From the NCBI GenBank assembly GCA_963977675.1, contig CAXBPY010000003.1, positions 1 through 64,000 of the forward strand: DNA of 64,000 nt, given 5' to 3'. This stretch comes from CAXBPY01 sp003455275 (GTDB lineage: Bacteria; Bacteroidota; Bacteroidia; Chitinophagales; UBA10324). A program made the position numbers and the translations under genes. The notes beneath the pieces were generated by a model. The model had not been told where the DNA came from. It saw nothing but the letters and a program-made list of their open reading frames with translations, and did no database searches. Below, piece after piece: positions 16,774-24,862 of this stretch. Each line of letters starts with the position of its first letter. Within the stretch, counting starts at the first letter, position 1.

Positions 16774-19374
16774 TTGTCGAAGGTTAAAGAGATAAAAGAA
16801 ACCCCGCTCATGGGGCAATACAATCGCATCAAGGAAAAATATCCGGATGCGATTTTGCTTTTTCGTGTCGGTGATTTTTATGAAACCTTTAATCAGGATG
16901 CAGTTATCACTTCGAAAGTTCTCGGAATTGTTTTGACCAAGCGCGCAAACGGTGCGGCTGCTTACATGGACCTCGCAGGTTTTCCGCATCATGCGCTCGA
17001 CACTTACCTGCCTAAGTTGGTGAAAGCCGGTTACCGTGTAGCGATCTGCGATCAGCTCGAAGACCCGAAACTCACGAAGACCATTGTGAAGCGCGGAGTC
17101 ACTGAGATGATTACACCGGGTGTGACGGACAATGAAAAACTACTCGACCATTCTTCCAACAATTTTTTGTGCGCTGTTCATTTCGATTCGCAGTATTATG
17201 GATTGACATTTCTCGACATCAGCACCGGAGAGTTTTATGCCGCGCAGGGAAATGCTGAATATGCCGATAAACTTTTGCAGTCACTGAAGCCAAACGAAAT
17301 AATTTTTTCAAAAAGTTTTCAAAAAGATTTCAAGCAGCAGTTCGGAAATAAAATTTACACCTACACCATTGATGATTGGGTTTTCAGTTTCGATTACACC
17401 GTTGAATTATTGCAACGGCATTTTCAGGTACAGTCGCTGAAAGGTTTTGGAATTGATGAAATGAAACCTGCTGTGATTGCGTGCGGCGCGGCGCTGCAAT
17501 ATCTCAGCGACACGGAGCATCCGAACATCGGGCACATCACCGGCATCTCACGCATCGAAGAAGACCGCTTCGTGTGGCTCGACCGCTTCACCATTCAGAA
17601 TTTGGAACTGCTTCAGTGCCGTCACGAACACGGCAAATCATTGTTGCAGGTGCTCGACCACACACTCAGCCCGATGGGTTCGCGCATGTTACGCAAGTGG
17701 GTGGTGCTTCCGCTCAAAGAAAAATTACACATCGAAGAGCGGCTTGATATGGTGGAGCTCTTCATTAAAGAACCAGAACTGCTTCGTCAGTTGCAACACG
17801 GATTGAAACAAGCCGGAGATTTGGAAAGATTGATTGCGCGTGTGCCGCTCGGAAAAATAAATCCGCGTGAAGTGCTGCAACTCCGTCGCGCGCTCGTTGG
17901 GGTGGAACAACTCATTACTGATTTTTCCATTCACGCACAATTGCAGAATGTGAGCGGGCAATTGAATCCGTGCGCTTATATCCGCGAGAAAATTGAACGC
18001 ACACTCAATGAAGATGCACCTGCTGTGATTCAGAAGGGCGGCGCAATTAAGAGCGGTGTGTCTGCGCAGTTGGATGAGTATCGCGGACTGGCTTATTCAG
18101 GAAAAGAATTTCTGCTGCAGATTCAGAAAGATGAAATTGAAAAAACAGGAATCACTTCGCTGAAGATTGGTTTCAATAACATTCACGGCTACTATCTGGA
18201 AGTGACAAACACACACAAGAGCCGCGTGCCCGCCGACTGGATTCGCAAGCAAACACTCGTGAATGCAGAGCGATATGTGACTCCTTCTTTGAAAGAGTAT
18301 GAAGAAAAAATTCTTGGTGCTGAAGAAAAAATTCTTGAACTCGAACAAAAACTTTTTGCTGAACTCGTGAGCGAACTGAACGGATTTGTGCAGGTGGTTC
18401 AGTTGAATGCAACTGTGCTTGCGCGTCTCGATTGTTTGCAGTCATTCGCCACGCTTGCACTCAAGCACAATTATCACAAACCAATTCTTGACGACAGTTA
18501 TGTGATTGATATAAAAGCCGGTCGCCATCCTGTGATAGAGCAGCAACTTCCGCTTGGTGAGCAATATGTTCCGAATGATATTTTCCTCGATAACGAATCG
18601 CAGCAAATTATCATCATCACCGGACCAAACATGGCGGGTAAAAGCGCGCTCATTCGCCAGACCGCTTTGATTGTGCTGCTTGCACAGATGGGAAGTTTTG
18701 TTCCTGCTGCTTCGGCGCGCATTGGTTTGGTTGACAAAATTTTTACCCGCGTGGGAGCGAGCGATAATATTTCTTCCGGCGAATCAACCTTCATGGTGGA
18801 GATGAGCGAGACCGCAAGCATCCTGAACAACATCAGTGACCGCAGTTTAATTCTCTTAGATGAAATCGGGCGCGGCACCAGCACCTTCGACGGTATCAGC
18901 ATTGCGTGGGCAATTGCAGAATACCTGCACACGAATTCAAAAGGAAAACCGAAAACACTTTTCGCCACACACTATCACGAGATGAATGAACTGGAAGAAA
19001 AGTTTCCGCGCATCCGCAATTTCAATGTAGCGATTCGCGAGAGCGGAAATAAAATTATTTTCTTACGGAAATTAGTTGCGGGCGGAAGTCAGCACTCATT
19101 CGGAATTCATGTAGCGAAAATGGCGGGCATACCGAACGGAGTGGTGGAGCGCGCGAAAGAAATTCTCAGTGAGATGGAAGCAAAGTCCATCGGTGGTGAA
19201 CTGAAAAATGTGGTGCGAAGTATCAAACCAAAAGAAATGCAACTCAGCATTTTTGAAGCCGACCCAAAACTGAAAGAACTGAAATCTCAAATCGAAAACC
19301 TCGACATCAATACACTCACTCCTGTGGAGGCGCTGATGAAGTTGCATGAGATGAAGAAGAATATTGAAGAATGA
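16774..19374 (+). CDS. mutS: DNA mismatch repair protein MutS
   Basis: Recognises mismatches and starts repair. N-terminal mismatch-binding motif FRVGDFYETF (about residues 28-37), connector and lever domains, then the ATPase: GPNMAGKSALIRQ Walker A (about residue 618), LDEIGRGTSTFDG Walker B/signature and FATHYHE. 866 residues, full length. The frame opens with TTG (MSKVKEIKETPLMGQY). The first ATG (16810) would remove a segment conserved in relatives. Its stop overlaps the following acetyltransferase start (ATGA). Confidence 0.95.
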   Translation: MSKVKEIKETPLMGQYNRIKEKYPDAILLFRVGDFYETFNQDAVITSKVLGIVLTKRANGAAAYMDLAGFPHHALDTYLPKLVKAGYRVAICDQLEDPKLTKTIVKRGVTEMITPGVTDNEKLLDHSSNNFLCAVHFDSQYYGLTFLDISTGEFYAAQGNAEYADKLLQSLKPNEIIFSKSFQKDFKQQFGNKIYTYTIDDWVFSFDYTVELLQRHFQVQSLKGFGIDEMKPAVIACGAALQYLSDTEHPNIGHITGISRIEEDRFVWLDRFTIQNLELLQCRHEHGKSLLQVLDHTLSPMGSRMLRKWVVLPLKEKLHIEERLDMVELFIKEPELLRQLQHGLKQAGDLERLIARVPLGKINPREVLQLRRALVGVEQLITDFSIHAQLQNVSGQLNPCAYIREKIERTLNEDAPAVIQKGGAIKSGVSAQLDEYRGLAYSGKEFLLQIQKDEIEKTGITSLKIGFNNIHGYYLEVTNTHKSRVPADWIRKQTLVNAERYVTPSLKEYEEKILGAEEKILELEQKLFAELVSELNGFVQVVQLNATVLARLDCLQSFATLALKHNYHKPILDDSYVIDIKAGRHPVIEQQLPLGEQYVPNDIFLDNESQQIIIITGPNMAGKSALIRQTALIVLLAQMGSFVPAASARIGLVDKIFTRVGASDNISSGESTFMVEMSETASILNNISDRSLILLDEIGRGTSTFDGISIAWAIAEYLHTNSKGKPKTLFATHYHEMNELEEKFPRIRNFNVAIRESGNKIIFLRKLVAGGSQHSFGIHVAKMAGIPNGVVERAKEILSEMEAKSIGGELKNVVRSIKPKEMQLSIFEADPKLKELKSQIENLDINTLTPVEALMKLHEMKKNIEE

Positions 19375-19805
19375 TTTTTCGCGAAGCTCTTATTTCTGAC
19401 ATCCCTCAAATTCAATTCGTGCGCAATGCTGTTAGCGAGAACAGATTATCGAATCCAAATCTTGTGACAGATGAAGATGTGAAGGAGTTTATCACTGTGC
19501 GTGGCAAGGGTTGGGTTTGTGAAATTGAAAACACCATTGTTGGTTTTGCCATTGCGGATTTAGTAGAGAATAATATCTGGGCGCTGTTTGTTCATCCGGA
19601 TTTTGAAGCGCGCGGAATCGGTAAGCAACTTCAAACACTCATGCTCGATTGGTATTTCGAACAAGGAAAAGAAACTGTGTGGCTTGGCACCGCTCCCAAT
19701 TCACGGGCAGAAAAATTTTATCGCCTCACCGGCTGGACTCAAACAGGACTTAGACAGAATGGGGAAATAAAATTTGAAATGAAGAAAAGTGATTTCAGAA
19801 TTTAG
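19371..19805 (+). CDS. GNAT family N-acetyltransferase
   Basis: 144 residues with a GNAT fold: IWALFVHPDFEARGIGKQL (motif A, acetyl-CoA binding, about residues 63-81) and NSRAEKFYRLTGW (motif B). Substrate unknown. It is translationally coupled to mutS (ATGA). The last nine codons and the stop (19777-19804) fall into four consecutive 7-nt units (AAATGAA, GAAAAGT, GATTTCA, GAATTTA), so the C-terminus appears to be built from a heptamer array. Confidence 0.82.
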   Translation: MIFREALISDIPQIQFVRNAVSENRLSNPNLVTDEDVKEFITVRGKGWVCEIENTIVGFAIADLVENNIWALFVHPDFEARGIGKQLQTLMLDWYFEQGKETVWLGTAPNSRAEKFYRLTGWTQTGLRQNGEIKFEMKKSDFRI

Positions 19806-19853
19806 TCCTGTTTGAACGGGATAAGAATACTTTTTGATTAACAGATTGTATTG

Positions 19854-19888
19854 AAATCTATAATCTAAATTCTTAAATCTAAAATGCT
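19854..19888. repeat. Heptamer array containing the rocD stop codon
   Basis: Units AAATCTA, TAATCTA, AATTCTT, AAATCTA, AAATGCT in exact 7-nt phase. The fourth unit (19875-19881) supplies the minus-strand TAG that ends rocD. Its reverse complement is the same motif family as the array at 42215-42249. Confidence 0.75.
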
Positions 19889-21093
19889 TCGGCAGTTCGC
19901 TTAATAATTTCCGCGCACTCATAAATCTGCTCTCTAGTAATTACAAGCGGTGGCGCGAAACGAATTTTATCTCCATGAGTTGGCTTTGCGAGTAATCCAT
20001 TTTTCATTAGAGCAATACAAAAATCCCAGGCAGTTTTTCCATTGCGGTTCTTCACCACAATTGCATTGAGCAATCCTTTTCCTCGAACAACACTCACAAA
20101 ATTTTTATCAAGCTTGTTCAATTCATCTCGAAGAATATTTCCAAGAGCAAAAGCATTATCGCTTAGTTTTTCATCTTGCAAAACATCCATCGCTGTCATA
20201 GCAACTGCGCAGGCGAGCGGGTTTCCGCCGTAGGTGCTTCCATGTTCTCCGGGTTTTATGTTGAGCATAATTTCATCGTCACACAAAACAGCAGACACCG
20301 GAAGCGTTCCACCACTCAGTGCTTTTCCAAGAATCAAAATATCAGGACGAACATTTTCATAATCGCAAGCGAGCATTTTTCCCGTGCGTGCTAATCCTGT
20401 TTGTACTTCATCCGCCATGAAGAGAACATTTTTTTCTCCACACAATTTTTTTGCTGATGTAAGATAGCCATCATCCGGAACTACAACTCCCGCTTCGCCT
20501 TGTATGGGTTCGACTAAAAATCCTGCAACAGTTTCGTCCTGCAAAGCTGACTTCAGCGCGTTCAAATCGTTGAAAGGAATTTGAATGAAGCCCGGCATGT
20601 AAGGACCAAATCCTGAATAAGAATCCGGATCGCTGCTGAATGAAATCACAGTAGAAGTTCTTCCATGAAAGTTGTCGCGGCACACTATAATCTTCGCATT
20701 ATTTTCTTTCACACCTTTCACATCATAAGCCCAGCGGCGGCAGAGTTTCAATGCAGTTTCCACAGCTTCCACTCCTGTATTCATTGGCAGAAGTTTATCG
20801 TAACCAAAAAGTTTGGTCATGTATTCTTCATACTGCCCAAGCAAATTATTGTGAAACGCACGGCTGGTGAGCGTAAGTTTTTGCGATTGCTCAATCAATG
20901 CATTGATGATTCGCGGATGACAATGTCCCTGATTCACCGCGGAGTAAGCAGAAAGAAAATCGAAATACTTTTTCCCTTCAGTATCCCACACATGCACACC
21001 GCTTCCACGCTCCAGCACTACCGGAAGAGGATGATAGTTATGAGCACCATATTTTTCTTCGAGTTCTATGAAAGGAATTTTTGTTTCAAGCAT
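19879..21093 (-). CDS. rocD: Ornithine-oxo-acid (ornithine delta-) aminotransferase
   Basis: PLP enzyme converting ornithine and 2-oxoglutarate to glutamate semialdehyde and glutamate. Key segments are YSAVNQGHCHPRI, MNTGVEAVETALKLCRRW, FHGRT, ADEVQTGLARTGKML, and the PLP lysine in LGKALSGG (about residue 256). 404 residues, normal length. It probably serves arginine/proline interconversion; no partner genes are adjacent. The terminal Phe codon and stop lie within a heptamer array. Confidence 0.93.
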   Translation of the reverse strand: MLETKIPFIELEEKYGAHNYHPLPVVLERGSGVHVWDTEGKKYFDFLSAYSAVNQGHCHPRIINALIEQSQKLTLTSRAFHNNLLGQYEEYMTKLFGYDKLLPMNTGVEAVETALKLCRRWAYDVKGVKENNAKIIVCRDNFHGRTSTVISFSSDPDSYSGFGPYMPGFIQIPFNDLNALKSALQDETVAGFLVEPIQGEAGVVVPDDGYLTSAKKLCGEKNVLFMADEVQTGLARTGKMLACDYENVRPDILILGKALSGGTLPVSAVLCDDEIMLNIKPGEHGSTYGGNPLACAVAMTAMDVLQDEKLSDNAFALGNILRDELNKLDKNFVSVVRGKGLLNAIVVKNRNGKTAWDFCIALMKNGLLAKPTHGDKIRFAPPLVITREQIYECAEIIKRTAEAF

Positions 21094-21159
21094 AGTTAGA
21101 TGATGGGTGAAGGAAGAATTTGAAATTCAAAAATAGGAGGGAAGGCTTATGGATGCAGG

Positions 21160-22059
21160 CTACCGGTTTGTCAACTTGGAAAGTACCAGTTCAATTAATT
21201 TTTCCATTGTGGCTCCTGCATCCGAACTAAATTGTTTAGAAATTCTGTTAGCCACGATAGCACTTAATGAAAGTGCCCGATGCCCCATCAGGCGGCTCAT
21301 CGAATAAATCGCTGAAGTTTCCATCTCGAAATTAGTGATATGATAATCGTGAAAAGTGAATGATGAAAGTTTATCAATCAGTTTTGGAAATGCAAGTTGA
21401 TTGCGAATAACTCGGCCCTGCGGACCATAGAAGCCCGGGCAAGTGATTGTGATGCCACTGAAGAGTTGGTGGTTCGCGGTTCGTAGTTCGTGGTTAGCAA
21501 ATATTTTGAGTAATGATTTATGTGCACTTGTTGTTGAGAGAAAAAATTTATTATCACCGTTTAAAATTTTCTTTCTGAATTTTTCCTGCATTTTTTTTTC
21601 ATGGCTATTTAATTTCGGTTTATAAAATTGCATCAGATTGTCAAGGCCGATTGAGTGAGAACTTGCAACAATGGAATCAACCGGGATATTTTTTTGCAAT
21701 GATCCGGATGTTCCAACGCGAATGAGGTTGAGTTTTGTTTTCTTTTTCTTAACAGTTCGGGTTTTGAAATCAATATTCACGAGTGCATCTAACTCGGTAA
21801 GCACAATGTCAATATTATCAGGTCCAATTCCAGTGCTTATCACCGAGATTCTTTTTCCGTTTTTATATCCTGTGTGCGTCACAAACTCGCGGTGATTTAT
21901 TTTAAATTCAATTGAATCAAAATGTTTTGATACTTCTTTCACCCTGTCCGGATCGCCAACCGTGATAACAGTATCAGCAATTTCTTCGGGTAAAAGATTT
22001 AAATGATAGATAGCACCTCTCTGGTTAATTATCAGTTCTGATTCTGCAATTGGCTTCAT
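21160..22059 (-). CDS. Nucleoside phosphorylase (uridine phosphorylase-like) with heptad insertion
   Basis: Phosphorolyses a nucleoside, probably uridine, in salvage. Family motifs are VGDPDRVKEVS (about residues 34-44), VISTGIGPDNIDIV, GTSGSLQ and NFEMETSAIYSMS (about 243-255). Residues 188-199 read ANHELRTANHQL, a 7-residue repeat encoded by a DNA heptamer array (21465-21499). That segment lies between a helix and a strand and looks like an in-frame loop insertion. Confidence 0.87.
   Translation of the reverse strand: MKPIAESELIINQRGAIYHLNLLPEEIADTVITVGDPDRVKEVSKHFDSIEFKINHREFVTHTGYKNGKRISVISTGIGPDNIDIVLTELDALVNIDFKTRTVKKKKTKLNLIRVGTSGSLQKNIPVDSIVASSHSIGLDNLMQFYKPKLNSHEKKMQEKFRKKILNGDNKFFLSTTSAHKSLLKIFANHELRTANHQLFSGITITCPGFYGPQGRVIRNQLAFPKLIDKLSSFTFHDYHITNFEMETSAIYSMSRLMGHRALSLSAIVANRISKQFSSDAGATMEKLIELVLSKLTNR
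21465..21499. repeat. Heptamer array inside the nucleoside phosphorylase gene
   Basis: Five 7-nt units in phase: GTTGGTG, GTTCGCG, GTTCGTA, GTTCGTG, GTTAGCA. The array lies within a coding region and reads through all units. Confidence 0.75.
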
Positions 22060-22070
22060 TCTTTCAGTAT

Positions 22071-22078
22071 TATTTTCG
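22071..22078 (+). promoter_or_regulatory. TATTTTCG promoter candidate for the Usp gene
   Basis: TAnnTTCG box on the plus strand in the divergent region between the phosphorylase (minus) and the Usp gene, 67 nt before its ATG. Confidence 0.35.
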
Positions 22079-22145
22079 CGCTGTCAAAGAAAAAATATTT
22101 TCTTTCTAAACATCTTCTTAAACAAATACAATTCAATAAATAAAA

Positions 22146-23003
22146 ATGAGCAAGCTTCCATTAAAAAAACTTTTGGTTCCAACTGATTTCTCTGACATTT
22201 CACTTCATGCACTTGATTATGCTGCAGGTATAGCTAATAATACAGGAGCAGAAATTACCCTGCTTCATGTATATGATGCACCGGAAATACCCAACCTTTC
22301 AAAAACTTTCAATATGAATGATTTGATTGAAAAAGGTATTAATGAAAAAATTAATGAGATAAAAATTTCAAACAAGAATCTTCTGGGAGTCTTTATCCAT
22401 TCAAAAGTTGTGAATGGAAATATTCATGACAAAATTGAAGCAGTGGCCAAAGAGATTAAAGCGGATCTTATTGTGATGGGAACCCACGGCAGCAGTGGAA
22501 TACGAAACATGCGTAAATTTATTTTGGGCTCCACAGCTTATCGCGTTGTTAGTGAAGCTCCTTGCCCGATTATCACCTTAAGAGAAGTGAAGAAAAAAAT
22601 TGCATTTAAAAACATTGTGCTTCCTATTGATAATTCAAAAGACACAATGAAAAAAGTAGGACTTGCTATTGAGTGGGCAAAAGCATTTGGCAGCACAGTT
22701 CACATTCTTGCACTTACCGCATTCTTTGAAGAATTGGTTGTGCAGATAAAAGATTTAAAAGAACAGGTAGCTGAAGTTGTAAGCGAATTAGAAAAAAATG
22801 GTATCAAGCACCAGCAAAAGATGATTCGTCATCAGCGTGTCAGTGACTCGGTGCATGATTATGCAAAGAAGGTGAATGCGGATTTAATAATGATTGCAAC
22901 CGGCCAGGAAAATGCTTTCACCGACGCTATCTTTCACAGCGCTGCAAGAAATATTGTCACGGACTCCAGTGTTCCTGTTTTGTCAGTGAATACCGGAAAG
23001 TAA
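22146..23003 (+). CDS. Universal stress protein with two Usp domains
   Basis: 285 residues made of two UspA-like domains (about 1-150 and 155-285). The first has the ATP-binding pattern GTHGSSGIRNMRKFILGSTA. The second has ATGQENAFTDAIFHSAA, which lacks the GxxG glycines, so only the first is expected to bind ATP. Probably a cytoplasmic stress or energy sensor. Tandem-Usp proteins are common in Bacteroidota. Confidence 0.9.
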   Translation: MSKLPLKKLLVPTDFSDISLHALDYAAGIANNTGAEITLLHVYDAPEIPNLSKTFNMNDLIEKGINEKINEIKISNKNLLGVFIHSKVVNGNIHDKIEAVAKEIKADLIVMGTHGSSGIRNMRKFILGSTAYRVVSEAPCPIITLREVKKKIAFKNIVLPIDNSKDTMKKVGLAIEWAKAFGSTVHILALTAFFEELVVQIKDLKEQVAEVVSELEKNGIKHQQKMIRHQRVSDSVHDYAKKVNADLIMIATGQENAFTDAIFHSAARNIVTDSSVPVLSVNTGK

Positions 23004-23016
23004 GTGTGAAACTTAC

Positions 23017-23044
23017 TTATAACTAATAACTATAAACTAATAAC
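23017..23044. repeat. Heptamer array upstream of the DUF2179 gene
   Basis: Units TTATAAC, TAATAAC, TATAAAC, TAATAAC in exact phase. It lies immediately upstream of the open frame of the next gene and contains the in-frame TAA at 23041-23043 that bounds it. Confidence 0.75.
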
Positions 23045-23052
23045 GAACATCA

Positions 23053-23616
23053 ATTTTCGACTATCACAGTTGGATAATTCTTCCGCTCATCATTTTTATT
23101 TCAAGAGTGTGTGATGTGTCGCTTGGCACCATTCGAAACCTGATGATTGGAAAAGGGTATCGAAAACTTGCACCTATCCTGGGTTTCTTTGAAGTGCTGA
23201 TATGGATTGTTGTAGTAAGCCAGGTGATGAAAAACCTTGACAACATAGCCTGTTACTTTGCATGGGCTGCCGGTTTTGCTACCGGAACTTATGTCGGACT
23301 TTTCATAGAAGGTAAAATTGCACTTGGACTTCAGCTTGTCCGGGTTTTCATTCAAAATAATTCTGAAGATCTGATTGATGAATTAGTGAAAGCAAATCAT
23401 GGAGTGACTGTGGTGAATGCGCATGGTGCAAAAGCGCCTGTGAAAATGATTTACCTGATTGTTAAAAGAAAGTATGTACAGGAGGTGATTGAATTGATTG
23501 ATCAGAAAAACCCTTCTGCATTTTTTACGGTGGAGGATATTAAATCTGTTCGCTCCGGAGTTTTCAGGGAAGGAAGCGACCCAAGTGCGATTGGAAAATG
23601 GCTCGGCATTAAATAA
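23053..23616 (+). CDS. DUF2179/UPF0316 membrane protein with a non-canonical start
   Basis: Membrane protein of the DUF5698/DUF2179 family: an N-terminal membrane domain and a C-terminal ligand-binding-like DUF2179 domain (VTVVNAHGAKAPVKMIYLIV, VEDIKSVRSGVF). The first GTG in frame is 23107 (VCDVSLGTIR), but the frame stays open upstream to the TAA at 23041 and encodes SWIILPLIIFISRVCDVSLG, which matches the first helix of the family. No ATG, GTG or TTG occurs in that stretch. ATT 23053 is given as the most likely start; other ATT/ATA/ATC codons are possible. Function of the family is unknown. Confidence 0.78.
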   Translation: MFDYHSWIILPLIIFISRVCDVSLGTIRNLMIGKGYRKLAPILGFFEVLIWIVVVSQVMKNLDNIACYFAWAAGFATGTYVGLFIEGKIALGLQLVRVFIQNNSEDLIDELVKANHGVTVVNAHGAKAPVKMIYLIVKRKYVQEVIELIDQKNPSAFFTVEDIKSVRSGVFREGSDPSAIGKWLGIK

Positions 23617-23630
23617 TTTTTTTCTTTGAA

Positions 23631-23638
23631 TAAATTCG
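23631..23638 (+). promoter_or_regulatory. TAAATTCG box 4 nt before ATG
   Basis: TAnnTTCG box ending 4 nt before ATG 23643 of the TonB-domain gene; leaderless promoter candidate. Confidence 0.38.
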
Positions 23639-23642
23639 TTTC

Positions 23643-24320
23643 ATGAAAACAAAATCAATTCTGAAAAACCTGATCATTATTTTATTAGTTTCTTTTTCAG
23701 GAAAATCATTCGCGCAGATTTCAAATTATGTTGAGAGGATGCCGCAGTTTCCTGGCGGAGAAAAAGAGATGTACAGTTTTCTGGCAAAAAATATTCGCTA
23801 TCCTGCTGATGCAAGAGAAAATAATATTCAGGGAAAAGTAATTGTACAATTTGTTGTCAAGCGCGACGGAAACCTTGATTCAATAAAAATAAAAACTCCC
23901 TTAGGATACGGTTGCGACGAAGAAGTGATTCGGATTATCAAAATGATGCCAAAGTGGGAACCCGCTATGCGAAATGATACTGCCGTTGATTGCTACTTCA
24001 TTCTACCGGTAACTTTTCAGATGAGCAATGGTTCGAGACACGAGTCCAACACTGATGATATTGAAATTGTAATTTCAAATTCTGATTCAAACGAAACCCT
24101 CAATGAAATTGCACAACAGATGTTGCAAAAAGATTTTTTTGTGTACTTCAAGAAAATAAAAAGAAGTAAGAGCGGCGCTATTTCCAGTATATATATTCAT
24201 ATAGCTTCAACTCAGGGAAGTGTAAGTGGCACTTATAAAAATTTCAGTTCTGTTAAAATATTTAGGTCAAAAGAAAAGGGAATTGGTATTTCTCCAACAA
24301 CACTGGATGTTGGAAAATGA
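23643..24320 (+). CDS. Exported TonB C-terminal domain protein
   Basis: 225 residues with a signal peptide ending SFAQ and a TonB C-terminal domain at about residues 30-120 (PQFPGGEKEMYSFLAKNIRYP, IQGKVIVQFVV, KMMPKWEPAM, LPVTFQM). Such periplasmic TonB-like proteins are common in Bacteroidota and need not energise transport. The C-terminal 100 residues are unassigned. No TonB-dependent receptor is nearby. Confidence 0.82.
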   Translation: MKTKSILKNLIIILLVSFSGKSFAQISNYVERMPQFPGGEKEMYSFLAKNIRYPADARENNIQGKVIVQFVVKRDGNLDSIKIKTPLGYGCDEEVIRIIKMMPKWEPAMRNDTAVDCYFILPVTFQMSNGSRHESNTDDIEIVISNSDSNETLNEIAQQMLQKDFFVYFKKIKRSKSGAISSIYIHIASTQGSVSGTYKNFSSVKIFRSKEKGIGISPTTLDVGK

Positions 24321-24435
24321 TTGAAAAAAATTTCTCCATTTATCTGGAACTTTATTCTCATAGAGAACATTATTTTCTAAGTCAGCATTTAAATTCGCGC
24401 AATTAATTTTTAAACAAAACATAATAAAAAATAAA

Positions 24436-24849
24436 ATGTATCCAGCAGAGCTTACAGCACCCATGAGCCGTGAATTGACATCAAATGGATTCGAAGAATT
24501 GAAAACATCGGCCGAAACTGAAAATGTTTTTTCTAACTCAGCAGGTACAATGTTGTTAATGGTTAATTCCGTGTGCGGATGTGCAGCGGGAAGCGCCCGC
24601 CCCGGTGTTTTGTCATCATTACAAGGCGATAAGCGCCCCGATAAATTATTTACAGTTTTTGCTGGAGTTGACAAAGAAGCAACTGCTACTGCGCGTGAAC
24701 ACTTGCTACCTTATCCTCCATCTTCACCTGCAATCGCATTATTCAAAGATGGAAAACTCGTTCACATGATTGAACGGCATCATATTGAAGGTAGAACCGC
24801 AGAAATAATTTCTACTCACCTGAAACAGGTGTATAATGAGTTCTGTTAA
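24436..24849 (+). CDS. Bacilliredoxin (BrxA/BrxB, YphP/YqiW family)
   Basis: 137-residue thioredoxin-fold protein with the CGC motif (VCGCA, Cys47 and Cys49) characteristic of bacilliredoxins, which in Bacillus remove bacillithiol from oxidised proteins. It starts MYPAELTAPM, typical of the family. Many Bacteroidota make bacillithiol, so the role is plausible. No bsh genes are in the window. Confidence 0.9.
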   Translation: MYPAELTAPMSRELTSNGFEELKTSAETENVFSNSAGTMLLMVNSVCGCAAGSARPGVLSSLQGDKRPDKLFTVFAGVDKEATATAREHLLPYPPSSPAIALFKDGKLVHMIERHHIEGRTAEIISTHLKQVYNEFC

Positions 24850-24862
24850 CTGATTTGAAGAA

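Noticed and set aside
17477..17961. Overlapping ORFs of 78-109 codons within mutS, on both strands
   Set aside because: They lie fully inside mutS, whose frame is conserved; they reflect local GC-rich codon use.
16774..19374. Horizontal transfer of mutS suggested by richer GCG/CTC/CGC codon use
   Set aside because: parC, hldD, ychF and rocD show the same tendency, so it is a property of a gene class, not one gene.
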